Assembly: GCA_016722655.1 (NCBI GenBank)
Contig: JADKIR010000004.1
Span: 744,001-808,000, forward strand
DNA from: Cytophagaceae bacterium
GTDB lineage: Bacteria; Bacteroidota; Bacteroidia; Cytophagales; Spirosomataceae
Direction of reading: 5' to 3'
Length of the DNA: 64,000 bases
Part shown: positions 25,296-32,968 of the stretch, piece by piece
How positions within the stretch are numbered: position 1 is the stretch's first letter
How the letters are laid out: the number at the start of each line of letters is the position of its first letter
Translations under genes and position numbers: made by a program
Notes under the pieces: model-generated
What the model was told of the DNA's origin: nothing
The model's database searches: none
What the model saw: the letters and a program-made list of their open reading frames with translations, nothing else

Positions 25296-26020
25296 CTTGA
25301 GAGTTTTCTTAATAATGGGTCTATCCAATCATTGGGTAATTTCTGTACTGAGGCATTCAAAAGGGCATTCCATTGATAAGAAATATGCTCCAGATCCTGC
25401 TTGTCAAAAGTATGTTCAACGATATTGAAAGAATTTTTTTCGTATAAAATTACATCTAAAGGAAAATCGACGTCGTTGGCACTTACCCGGGTTGAGTCAA
25501 AAGCCAAAAAACCCAATTTTAATACTTCTTCAATAGGGGTATGGTACTTGATATTACGGTATAATATTGGCTTGCCGTATCCCGAATTCCCGATTATAAT
25601 AAAAGGGGAGCCTTCGGTTACTTCAATCCAGTTGCCTTCAGGATAAATCAGGAACAGTTTATGCTCTTTATCATTCTGAAGCTGACCGCCAACTATAGCC
25701 GAAAGGTTAAATCTCAGACCGGCATTGGTCAGCGAATGGCTGTCTTCTGTTGCCACTCTTTTGATCTGATCACCAAAAGCGTTGGCAGCTTTGTACAACT
25801 TATCAAATTTATCGTCTTCATTTTCAAGCACTTCTTCAAAATATGTTATTGCTTTATCCCGAACCGATCTTAAGCCGGCAGTCATCACAAACAGGCAGTG
25901 ATTGTTTACCTGGTGTGTTGATACTTTTCTTTCACTTGAAACCTCACTTCCTGAAGTTATTCTGCGGTCGGCAATTCCTACTATTCCCTGGGCGGTCTTT
26001 ACCCCTAAACAAAAGGTCAT
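25292..26020 (-). CDS. Anbu: proteasome-like peptidase (HslV/20S relative)
   Basis: A 242-residue Ntn-hydrolase. The sequence begins M-T-FCLGVKTAQGIVGIADRR, so T2 would be the nucleophile after removal of the initiator methionine, with D18 and R19 in the expected loop. VTAGLRSVRDKAI-type and GNSGYGKPIL segments match the Anbu (ancestral beta subunit) family, which forms open-helical or ring assemblies without a known ATPase partner. It overlaps the transglutaminase gene downstream by 4 bases and lies 45 bases after the alpha-E gene. Its biological substrate is unknown. Confidence 0.9.
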   Translation of the reverse strand: MTFCLGVKTAQGIVGIADRRITSGSEVSSERKVSTHQVNNHCLFVMTAGLRSVRDKAITYFEEVLENEDDKFDKLYKAANAFGDQIKRVATEDSHSLTNAGLRFNLSAIVGGQLQNDKEHKLFLIYPEGNWIEVTEGSPFIIIGNSGYGKPILYRNIKYHTPIEEVLKLGFLAFDSTRVSANDVDFPLDVILYEKNSFNIVEHTFDKQDLEHISYQWNALLNASVQKLPNDWIDPLLRKLSR

Positions 26021-26065
26021 TGGTTGTTATATTTTTTTAAGGTGCAAATTTAATCATAATGCCGT

Positions 26066-26590
26066 CTAAAATTTGGCATCAAGGTCAAAATATACTTTAA
26101 ATATTTGGCTGTCTATATTATTGTTTTTTATCTGGAATTCATTTAAAAAATGATGCAATCCCTGATCTATAATTTCCTGAGTTTCAGTAAAATCTATCAT
26201 ATTTTTCAACAATGTCATACTTTTTTCAGCAGGATTGGTATAGCTGTCCTGTGGCCTGGCACCCGAAAGTCGATACAAAGCGTATTCTGCTTTTTTGATA
26301 GAATGATGAATAGCCCTGGGAAAATCCCGGTCTTTTATCAAAAATTCTATGATGTTATCTTGCCTGAGACTTTTGTATTTCTGCCTGTACATATTAAATG
26401 CACTCACTGACTTTAATACCGATGACCATATCAATAAATCCTGTGGATTGACTTGCTTTTCGTCAGACACAGCACTGAAATTAAAATATCCGATATCCAG
26501 AAAGCGGGAAGTTTTGTCGGCCCGCTCAATAAATTTTCCCAGATTGGCAAAATAGTGGGCTTCATTTCGGCTCAAAGTGCCATCCATCAT
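26066..26590 (-). CDS. Alpha-E domain protein, C-terminal fragment
   Basis: 174 residues from the first ATG in the second frame. It is the back half of the alpha-E domain (ERADKTSRFLDIGYFNFS, RQDNIIEFLIKDRDFPRAIHHSI, AEYALYRLSG). If translation re-initiated here, 27 bases after the first stop, the product would lack the conserved N-terminal helix, so a working stand-alone protein is unlikely. Confidence 0.55.
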   Translation of the reverse strand: MMDGTLSRNEAHYFANLGKFIERADKTSRFLDIGYFNFSAVSDEKQVNPQDLLIWSSVLKSVSAFNMYRQKYKSLRQDNIIEFLIKDRDFPRAIHHSIKKAEYALYRLSGARPQDSYTNPAEKSMTLLKNMIDFTETQEIIDQGLHHFLNEFQIKNNNIDSQIFKVYFDLDAKF

Positions 26591-26616
26591 ACCATTAAAT
26601 AGCTGGCATTTTTGTT

Positions 26617-26625
26617 TTATTTTTC
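26617..26625 (-). other. Frameshift site in the alpha-E gene
   Basis: On the minus strand the sequence is G-AAAAA-TAA. Five A's give the stop after codon GAA-AAA; six would continue in the second frame. A canonical slippery heptamer (X XXY YYZ) is not formed, because the P-site codon GAA would re-pair as TGA; only single-tRNA slippage on AAA could serve. Confidence 0.8.
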
Positions 26626-27021
26626 ATAATACTGGGGAAGATTATCAAAACTAGGCTTTTTGCTTTTGTTAAATTCAAGATAAAAGCCGTTGAGATGTTC
26701 CCAAACTTCCTTTGGCAAAGTTTCTTTTACGGTACGGGCATTTTCTCTTGCATATGCCAGCAGATTAAAGATTGAGTTGGGATTGAGTTGATCGAAAGTT
26801 ATAAAATCGATTATTTTGTTTTGATCATCCACATCGCCATACATACTCAGGTAATTGTCTCTATCATGGGTGGCTTCCAGTAAAAGAGTCCATTGTTGGG
26901 AAATCATTCCCGGTAAATCATAAGAAAGGTTGATATTTACACTTACAAATCGAGAGTAATTTTCGACTCTTTCCAAATATCTACTCATCCAATAGATAGA
27001 ATTGGCTACTCTACTTAACAT
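26617..27021 (-). CDS. Alpha-E domain protein, N-terminal fragment
   Basis: 134 residues ending just after the DNLPQYYEK segment. It contains the family start SRVANSIYWMSRYLERVENYSRF and one complete helical unit. It starts 22 bases downstream of a well-formed promoter, so this frame is the first one translated in the operon. Confidence 0.6.
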   Translation of the reverse strand: MLSRVANSIYWMSRYLERVENYSRFVSVNINLSYDLPGMISQQWTLLLEATHDRDNYLSMYGDVDDQNKIIDFITFDQLNPNSIFNLLAYARENARTVKETLPKEVWEHLNGFYLEFNKSKKPSFDNLPQYYEK

Positions 27022-27042
27022 TTTCTTTGGTTTTATTTATTT

Positions 27043-27073
27043 CAAATTTATGAAAAACAACATAAAATCCAAG
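27043..27073 (-). promoter_or_regulatory. Promoter of the Anbu operon
   Basis: On the minus strand, CTTG (27073-27070) is followed after exactly 19 bases by TAAATTTG (27050-27043), a perfect -7 box. Transcription would begin near 27037, some 15 bases before the alpha-E start. This makes alpha-E the first gene of the transcript. Confidence 0.65.
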
Positions 27074-27177
27074 TTTCAGACAAAATGCTTTTCAAATCAG
27101 GAATACTTTCTATGTTTTTCTTGAAAAAATATAATAAAACCTTAATTTTTCTTTTAACTTATTCTTTTTGCCAAATG

Positions 27178-27570
27178 TCAGATATCGACGGAATCATAAA
27201 CATTGACCTTTTCCCATAAATAGGAATAATCCTCCACAAATTTCAGATGAATAAGGTGCTTTTGATAGATTTCTTCTTCCTCAAGATTTTCAAAAAAACA
27301 CATCCATGAAACCGAGTAATCCCTCACAATCACTGATCGATTGGTACTTGCAGGTAGCCCGATATGAAAAGATTTAATTGTAGGAACTTTAGAAAGTTTC
27401 GTTAACCCTTCAATCAATTTTTCCCGGTTTACCTGATTATTCTCTTTCAAATAAAAATATACATGATGTATAAATGCTTTTTCAGTTTTTTTATTTCCAA
27501 TTCCAACAACGGGTATTGCAGCCAGGACCGCTGATTTTTGTAAAAACGCTCTTCTGTTTTGATTTTTCAT
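27178..27570 (-). CDS. Secreted Dabb (stress-responsive alpha/beta barrel) protein
   Basis: 130 residues from the ATG at 27568-27570; an upstream in-frame start at 27594 would add eight residues ahead of the signal. The N-terminus MKNQNRRAFLQKSAVLAAIPV carries an RR-x-F-L motif like a twin-arginine signal. The rest matches the dimeric alpha/beta barrel (Dabb) family: AFIHHVYFYLKENN, LIEGLTKLSKVPTIKSFHIG, DYSVSWMCFFENLEEEEIYQ and HLKFVEDYSYLW. Its ligand is unknown. Confidence 0.85.
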   Translation of the reverse strand: MKNQNRRAFLQKSAVLAAIPVVGIGNKKTEKAFIHHVYFYLKENNQVNREKLIEGLTKLSKVPTIKSFHIGLPASTNRSVIVRDYSVSWMCFFENLEEEEIYQKHLIHLKFVEDYSYLWEKVNVYDSVDI

Positions 27571-27605
27571 TTTTAATAAGTGATTGAATTTCAAAATTGG
27601 TCAAA

Positions 27606-27637
27606 AAAAAATCCCGAACAAAATGAACGGGATTTTT
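27606..27637 (-). terminator. Terminator after the class II aldolase gene
   Basis: AAAAATCCCG pairs with CGGGATTTTT around an 11-base loop (left stem ATCCCG 27611-27616, right stem CGGGAT 27628-27633). The T-run is present on both strands. Confidence 0.85.
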
Positions 27638-27654
27638 GATAAGAATATTAAATC

Positions 27655-28737
27655 TTAATACAATCCTTCGCAACGATTGATACAATTCAAATCTTCGAAC
27701 GCAACTTTTAGGCGTGCAATCATAGATTCTTCGCCTTTACGCAACCATACACGCGGGTCATAATATTTTTTATTTGGCGAATCGGCACCCTCAGGATTTC
27801 CCAATTGTGACTGAAGATAGCCTTCTTTGTCTTTGTAATATTTAAGGATTCCTTCCCAGGTGCTCCACTGCATATCGGTATCGATATTCATTTTTACTGC
27901 ACCGTAAGTAATCGCTTCACGAATCTCCTCGCGACTTGAACCAGAACCACCGTGGAATACAAAATTTACGGGTAATTCACCTGTTCCATATTTTTTCTGG
28001 ATATAATCCTGAGAATTTTTCAAAATGACAGGCTTCAATGACACGTTGCCCGGCTTATATACACCATGAACGTTACCAAAAGCAGCAGCAATCGTAAAGT
28101 TTGGAGAAATACTTCCCAATTCTTCATAGGCAAAAGCTACTTCCTCAGGCTGAGTATATAGTTTTGAGCTGTCAACATCAGAATTATCAACACCATCTTC
28201 CTCTCCACCGGTTACACCCAATTCAATCTCAAGTGTCATGCCCATTTTAGCCATTCTTTCCAGATATTTCTTCGAGATTTCGATGTTTTCGGCGATTGGC
28301 TCTTCAGAAAGGTCAATCATGTGTGAGCTGAAAAGTGGAGAACCCGTTGCAGCAAAATGTTTTTCGCCGGCATCCAAAAGTCCGTCAATCCAGGGTAAAA
28401 GTTTTTTAGCACAGTGGTCGGTGTGTAAAACAACAGGCACACCATAAAACTGGGCCATTTGATGTACATGCAGTGCTCCTGAGATAGATCCGGCAACGGC
28501 TGCTTTCTGACCTTCATTGGAAAGGCTTTTTCCTGCATAAAATATACCGCCCCCGTTAGAAAACTGAATCATCACCGGTGAATTCACGGCTTTGGCAGTT
28601 TCAAGAACAGCATTTATTGAATTTGTACCGACAACATTTACGGCAGGAAGTGCATAGTTATTTTCATTAGCATGTCTCAACAATTGGTTAAGTGCTTCAC
28701 CGGTTACTACGCCCGGTTTGATCAAAGATTGGCTCAT
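27655..28737 (-). CDS. fbaA: Class II fructose-bisphosphate aldolase
   Basis: 360 residues of the class IIA family. Zinc and substrate motifs are present: VVLHTDHCAKKLLPWIDG, LEIELGVTGGEEDGVDN, AAFGNVHGVYKPGNV, NFVFHGGSGSSREEI and VKMNIDTDMQWSTW. It cleaves and forms fructose 1,6-bisphosphate in glycolysis and gluconeogenesis. Monocistronic, with its own terminator; a perfect -7 box (28815-28822) lies upstream. Confidence 0.97.
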   Translation of the reverse strand: MSQSLIKPGVVTGEALNQLLRHANENNYALPAVNVVGTNSINAVLETAKAVNSPVMIQFSNGGGIFYAGKSLSNEGQKAAVAGSISGALHVHQMAQFYGVPVVLHTDHCAKKLLPWIDGLLDAGEKHFAATGSPLFSSHMIDLSEEPIAENIEISKKYLERMAKMGMTLEIELGVTGGEEDGVDNSDVDSSKLYTQPEEVAFAYEELGSISPNFTIAAAFGNVHGVYKPGNVSLKPVILKNSQDYIQKKYGTGELPVNFVFHGGSGSSREEIREAITYGAVKMNIDTDMQWSTWEGILKYYKDKEGYLQSQLGNPEGADSPNKKYYDPRVWLRKGEESMIARLKVAFEDLNCINRCEGLY

Positions 28738-28814
28738 AAAATATACTTTTAGTATTTAAAAAAGATTTTTTTTTATTTTAGCCTGATGAAGAAGGTTAAC
28801 GTAAAAATGTAGTG

Positions 28815-28822
28815 CAAATTTA
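28815..28822 (-). promoter_or_regulatory. -7 box upstream of the aldolase gene
   Basis: On the minus strand TAAATTTG, a perfect TAnnTTTG, about 78 bases before the start codon. No convincing -33 box at 19-base spacing, so support is partial. Confidence 0.4.
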
Positions 28823-28843
28823 CAAAAAAAGCCCTTTCGACTT

Positions 28844-29554
28844 TCATTTTAATGTTAAATAATATTTCCTTTTTTCCTCGGGAAGTTTCTCAATAGCATA
28901 TCTTAAAGTTGTACGTGGAATAAGCTGTATATGCTTTTTTAAAAAATCTTCAACAATCACATTTCCGCCTTTGTGCCATATTTCTCTCAGTACCCATCCG
29001 TTGGCTTTATGCATGAGATCGTGTTTGTGGAAAAGCAACATTTCAATTAGCATCATCGGAAACTCAAATGATTTATTTTTCACAAAATACAACATTGCAA
29101 TTATTGCGATTCTCTCTGACCAAAGGTGGCCACTTTGGGCGAGTTTTATTAGTATCGTTCTGTCTGTTTCATCAAAAAAATATGGACCAATAATAAAGTG
29201 AGTGGAACAATCAACCAAATCCCAATTGTTGATATAAGGAATATGCCCGATGTAAAATTCGACTAATTCTTTCTTTAATTTCCTATCTTTCAGCTTATTA
29301 TATTTTAAAACAAGCACACTTAAAGCCGTAAATCTTACTTCGTGGATTTCACTTTTCAATAGCTGATCTATATCGATATATTCAAGTGTTTTGAAATACT
29401 CTTTTGCAATTTTATGAACCTCAGGGTTTGTTAAGCCCCAAAATGTATCACCAGCACCATATTGGCCTTCGGCTACTTTAAAATATTTTGATTTTTGAAG
29501 TGCTTTTTCTGGATTTTTAAGTGATTCCAGTTGTTTTAATACTTTTTCCCACAT
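28844..29554 (-). CDS. AlkD-like DNA alkylation repair protein
   Basis: 236 residues built of HEAT-like helical repeats. The AlkD pattern is visible: YFKVAEGQYGAGDTFWGLTNPEVHKIAKEY, HEVRFTALSVLVLKY, NNWDLVDCSTHFIIGPYF, HDLMHKANGWVLREIWHKG and IPRTTLRYAIEKLP. The W and D of NWDLVD lie where AlkD contacts the damaged backbone. AlkD glycosylases remove bulky or positively charged alkyl lesions without flipping the base. Transcribed alone. Confidence 0.9.
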   Translation of the reverse strand: MWEKVLKQLESLKNPEKALQKSKYFKVAEGQYGAGDTFWGLTNPEVHKIAKEYFKTLEYIDIDQLLKSEIHEVRFTALSVLVLKYNKLKDRKLKKELVEFYIGHIPYINNWDLVDCSTHFIIGPYFFDETDRTILIKLAQSGHLWSERIAIIAMLYFVKNKSFEFPMMLIEMLLFHKHDLMHKANGWVLREIWHKGGNVIVEDFLKKHIQLIPRTTLRYAIEKLPEEKRKYYLTLK

Positions 29555-29613
29555 AATTACCGAATTTTGAAACCAAATATCGTGTTTATAAATTTTAAAC
29601 CAGAATTTTTTAA

Positions 29614-30132
29614 ATGATAGGTATAATCATCGGCACCAACCGGGAGGGCTCACTTTCAGAAGAAATAGCTATTTATTACAAAAAAGAATTAGAAATACTA
29701 AATCAAAAAACCATTTTGATTGATTTAAAAGAGCTTCCCAAAGACTTTCAGTTTACGGCTCTTTATGGCAAAAAAAATCCGGCTTTTGAAAAATTTCAAG
29801 ACCTGATTGATAGATGTGAAAAACTGATCTTTGTGGCACCAGAATATAATAATTCATATCCCGGAATTTTAAAATCGTTTATCGAAGGGCTAAGACATCC
29901 CGACAGCCTGAGTTCCAAAAAGGTATGTCTTGTGGGTGTGTCAACAGGAGTATTGGGAAATGCAATCGGATTGAGCCATCTAAATGACATTTTGAGTTAT
30001 CTAAATGCCAACGTGCTCGGTCTTAGAGTAAAACTTGGCTCACTTGATTTGCATTTTAAAGAGGGTCAAATTACCAGTGAAACGTACAAATCGTTCATTA
30101 ATCGACAAATTCACTCTTTTTTGGCTTTTTAA
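29614..30132 (+). CDS. NADPH-dependent FMN reductase family flavoprotein
   Basis: 172 residues. The N-terminal IIIGTNREGSLSEEIA binds FMN phosphate, APEYNNSYPGILKSFIEG is the family's isoalloxazine-loop motif, and the C-terminus VSTGVLGNAIGLSHLNDIL completes it. It probably reduces flavin, quinone or azo compounds with NAD(P)H; the exact substrate is not visible. The 60-base gap to the divergent AlkD gene leaves room for little more than two minimal promoters. Confidence 0.88.
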   Translation: MIGIIIGTNREGSLSEEIAIYYKKELEILNQKTILIDLKELPKDFQFTALYGKKNPAFEKFQDLIDRCEKLIFVAPEYNNSYPGILKSFIEGLRHPDSLSSKKVCLVGVSTGVLGNAIGLSHLNDILSYLNANVLGLRVKLGSLDLHFKEGQITSETYKSFINRQIHSFLAF

Positions 30133-30199
30133 TTTATATTTTGGTCAATCCTTTTAGGGATTTATATATTTTTGGAAAAAATTAATCAACCTTTCAAAT

Positions 30200-30982
30200 A
30201 TGAAAAAATCATTCAATACTTTATTGGTGACATTTTTAGGTATTAGCAGTTTAGCCACAGCTCAATATCCTAACACCCCGCCTGAAGTTTCTCCAATGCC
30301 AATGAAACCCGAAATGACTGAAATCTGGGAACCACAGGTAAAAGTAGTAACTGCGGCCAAAAAACTTGGTGATGCACCTTCAGATGCAATCATTCTATTT
30401 GACGGTAAAAACCTTGACCAATGGGTTAGCCAAAGGGACATTACAAAACCAGCACCCTGGAAAATCGTTGACAATGATCATATAGAAGTTGTACCTAACA
30501 GTGGAGGGATTCAAACCAAAATGAAATTTGGTGACTGCCAGCTCCACATCGAGTTTAGTGCTCCTGATGTAGTAGAAAGCCAGGGACAAGGTCGTGGGAA
30601 TAGCGGCGTTTTTCTTCAAAACAGATATGAATTGCAGGTTTTGGACTCTTATAACAGCCGTACTTATAGCAATGGCCAGGCTGCGAGTATTTACAAAGAC
30701 GTGCCGCCATTGGTAAATGCCATGCGTAGCCCGCTCGAGTGGAATACCTATGATATTATTTACACTGCGGTTAGGTTTAAAGCCGACGGAAGAGTGGATG
30801 CTCCGGCTCGTATCACAGTTTTGCACAATGGGGTTTTAGTTCAAAATAATACCACTATTGCAGGGTTGACTAACTATATCGGCCTTCATACTTATCCGGC
30901 GGCCCATGGTGATGATGTGATTTCCTTACAAGATCATGGAAATAAGACCCAATTCAGAAATATCTGGATAAGAAAACTGTAA
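30200..30982 (+). CDS. Secreted DUF1080 (3-keto-disaccharide hydrolase-like) protein
   Basis: 260 residues, with signal peptide MKKSFNTLLVTFLGISSLATA. The concanavalin-like DUF1080 domain starts near residue 60: AIILFDGKNLDQWVSQRD, then DCQLHIEFSAPD, GRGNSGVFLQNRYELQVLDSYN and FRNIWIRKL at the end. The NSGVFLQ-YELQVLDS core is the part where 3-ketoglucoside hydrolases have their acidic residues. It likely acts in the periplasm on sugar oligomers. The downstream terminator (31007-31029) separates it from prmC. Confidence 0.88.
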   Translation: MKKSFNTLLVTFLGISSLATAQYPNTPPEVSPMPMKPEMTEIWEPQVKVVTAAKKLGDAPSDAIILFDGKNLDQWVSQRDITKPAPWKIVDNDHIEVVPNSGGIQTKMKFGDCQLHIEFSAPDVVESQGQGRGNSGVFLQNRYELQVLDSYNSRTYSNGQAASIYKDVPPLVNAMRSPLEWNTYDIIYTAVRFKADGRVDAPARITVLHNGVLVQNNTTIAGLTNYIGLHTYPAAHGDDVISLQDHGNKTQFRNIWIRKL

Positions 30983-31006
30983 AAAGCTTTATTAGTAATA
31001 ATTTTG

Positions 31007-31029
31007 AGGGGGCATAGTCCCCTTTTTTT
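31007..31029 (+). terminator. Terminator ending flush with the prmC start
   Basis: AGGGG pairs with CCCCT around a 7-base loop, followed by a seven-T run that ends at 31029; the next gene starts at 31030. Any prmC transcript starting upstream would have to pass or include this hairpin. Confidence 0.7.
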
Positions 31030-31875
31030 ATGGAAAAAATAAGATTAAAAGAGCATTTTGAGGAAATATTATCTTCAATACTGTTTTATGAGCCTACCGA
31101 AGCCAGAGAAATATTATTTTTGGTTTTTGAGAAAATTTATGGCGTTAAAAAAAATGATTTTGTTATAAATGATTTTTTTCTCCCTTTAAAAGATAATGAG
31201 ATTGACCAAATTATTAAAAGATTAAACCAAAATGAACCAATTCAATATATTTTAGGTGAAGCCTGGTTTTGTGAATATAAATTTTATGTAAATGAAAATG
31301 TATTAATTCCCAGACCGGAAACCGAAGAATTGATTAGCCATATTGTAAACTACAAGCCTAAATCAATTCTGGATCTGGGAACTGGAAGTGGATGTATTGC
31401 AATAAGTTGTGCGAAAATTCTTAAAAACACAGAAGTGTATGCCGTCGATATTTCTGAAAAAGCATTGGAAATAGCTAAAAAAAATAATTTAAATTTAGAA
31501 GCAAAAGTAAAATTATCTATTGCTGACATCTTAGACTTTCATAACCCTTTTGGAAAGATAAAGTTTGACATGATTGTTAGTAATCCTCCCTATGTCAAAG
31601 ACAGTGAACAAAAAGAGATGAGAAAAAATGTTCTGGATTTTGAGCCATTTCTTGCCCTCTTTGTTGCAGACAATGACCCTTTGATTTTTTACAGAAAAAT
31701 TGCGGAAATTGGCCTTACCCATTTAAAACCTAAAGGAAAAATTATAGTTGAGATTAACTCGGCATTGGGAATTGAGACCTGCCAAATATTTGAAAATTAT
31801 GGTTATCAAAACGTAATTCTAATAAATGACTTTTTAGGAAGAAACAGGTTTGTTTTTGGAGAATTTTTGGGTTAA
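31030..31875 (+). CDS. prmC: Release factor N5-glutamine methyltransferase PrmC
   Basis: 281 residues. The N-terminal helical domain (about 1-80) precedes the SAM-binding fold: LDLGTGSGCIAIS (motif I), VYAVDISEKALEIAKKN (motif II) and the signature IVSNPPYVKDSEQ, where NPPY holds the glutamine to be methylated. It modifies the GGQ loop of RF1 and RF2. The first ATG after the terminator is used; there is no alternative start upstream. Confidence 0.93.
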   Translation: MEKIRLKEHFEEILSSILFYEPTEAREILFLVFEKIYGVKKNDFVINDFFLPLKDNEIDQIIKRLNQNEPIQYILGEAWFCEYKFYVNENVLIPRPETEELISHIVNYKPKSILDLGTGSGCIAISCAKILKNTEVYAVDISEKALEIAKKNNLNLEAKVKLSIADILDFHNPFGKIKFDMIVSNPPYVKDSEQKEMRKNVLDFEPFLALFVADNDPLIFYRKIAEIGLTHLKPKGKIIVEINSALGIETCQIFENYGYQNVILINDFLGRNRFVFGEFLG

Positions 31876-31920
31876 ACTAAAAATATGCCGTAATTTACTT
31901 CTTGAAATTGAAAAATATTC

Positions 31921-32892
31921 GTGGAAAATACAGAAGCAATATACACAAAAATAGATGCCATCTTTTCTGAAATGGGAAAAGTGCTTGTAGGGCAGGAGTA
32001 CCTTGTTAACAGGTTATTGATAGGTCTTTTTACCGAAGGGCATATTTTGCTTGAAGGCGTTCCAGGGCTGGCCAAAACCAAAACTATCAATACTTTATCA
32101 AAAGTTTTGCATCTTAATTTTAAAAGAGTCCAATTTACTCCAGACTTACTGCCTTCCGACTTAATTGGAACAATGATTTTCAATCAGAAATCCGGAAATT
32201 TTGAAGTAAAAAAAGGGCCTATTTTCTCAAATTTGATTCTGGCGGATGAAGTAAACCGGGCACCGGCAAAAGTTCAATCGGCTTTACTTGAAGCCATGGC
32301 AGAAAAACAAATCACATTGGGTGACGAATCTTATAAACTTGACAGACCTTTTTTGGTTTTGGCTACTCAAAACCCCGTCGAACAGGAAGGCACTTATCCA
32401 CTACCTGAAGCACAAGTTGACCGATTTATGATGAAAGTTTTTGTGAGCTATCTTGATAAAAAATCAGAACTGAATATGCTCAGAAAAATTGCGAATCAAA
32501 ATGAAGACCCGGAAGTTAATCAAGTATTGACAAAGTCTGATATTGAGGCAATAAAAGAACTTATTTCCAAAGTTTCAATTTCTGATATGCTTGAAAGATA
32601 CATCATTGAACTCGTTTTTGCTACCCGAAACCCTGAAGAATACGGTCTCAAAGATGAGGCTAAATATATACAATTTGGAGTTTCGCCCCGAGCAGGAATT
32701 GCCCTGCATAAAGCCGCAAAAGTTCTTGCATTTTTTGATAAAAGAGATTACGTTTTGCCGGAAGATATCAAAGCACTGGTTTCGGATGTGTTTAATCACC
32801 GCATAATTCTCAACTACGAGGCCGAAGCCGATGGAGTAAATACCAGAGAAATCATTACAAATATTCTTAAAAAAGTAGCAATTGGGGGATAA
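31921..32892 (+). CDS. MoxR-family AAA+ ATPase
   Basis: 323 residues with a GTG start (no in-frame ATG before M18). Walker A GVPGLAKT (46-53), Walker B LILADEVNRAPAKVQSALLEAM and sensor motif FLVLATQNPVEQEGTYPLPEAQ are typical. The C-terminal lid runs from about 215. MoxR ATPases act as chaperones for metal-centre or complex assembly and normally sit beside DUF58 and VWA genes; neither follows here, the next gene being the HTH-Fic protein. Confidence 0.93.
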   Translation: MENTEAIYTKIDAIFSEMGKVLVGQEYLVNRLLIGLFTEGHILLEGVPGLAKTKTINTLSKVLHLNFKRVQFTPDLLPSDLIGTMIFNQKSGNFEVKKGPIFSNLILADEVNRAPAKVQSALLEAMAEKQITLGDESYKLDRPFLVLATQNPVEQEGTYPLPEAQVDRFMMKVFVSYLDKKSELNMLRKIANQNEDPEVNQVLTKSDIEAIKELISKVSISDMLERYIIELVFATRNPEEYGLKDEAKYIQFGVSPRAGIALHKAAKVLAFFDKRDYVLPEDIKALVSDVFNHRIILNYEAEADGVNTREIITNILKKVAIGG

Positions 32893-32930
32893 TTATTAAA
32901 AAAATAATGGGAAGATTCAATATTTAAAAA

Positions 32931-32968
32931 AATATGACTATTTTTGTCATGTTTATTTTAGTCATATT
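32931..32968 (+). promoter_or_regulatory. Perfect inverted repeat overlapping the promoter of the HTH-Fic gene
   Basis: AATATGACTA (32931-32940) and TAGTCATATT (32959-32968) are exact reverse complements; the second ends at the base before the start codon. A third half-site GTCAT lies at 32946-32950. The -7 box TATTTTTG (32939-32946) falls between the arms. A protein bound here would block the promoter, and the gene's own HTH domain is the obvious candidate. Confidence 0.7.

Larger units (their letters stand above)
26066..27021 (-). pseudogene. Alpha-E domain gene interrupted by a one-base frameshift
   Basis: Read together, the two open frames make one alpha-E protein of about 318 residues, the usual length. 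The N-terminal half begins with the hallmark MLSRVANSIYWMSRYLERVEN; the C-terminal half has FANLGKFIERADKTSRFLDIGYF. The first frame stops with TAA at 26617-26619; the second has a TGA at 26624-26626, so they overlap only over an A-run. Adding one A there joins them as YYEKIKQKCQLFNGMMDGT, matching the family. Either the gene is truly broken, or this is a homopolymer sequencing error, or the ribosome slips. The alpha-E function is unknown; it is always found with ATP-grasp, transglutaminase or Anbu genes. Confidence 0.8.

Noticed and set aside
26617..26625. Classical programmed -1 frameshift heptamer in the alpha-E gene
   Set aside because: The sequence does not form X XXY YYZ; the P-site GAA would re-pair as TGA. 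Kept only as a possible single-tRNA slip.
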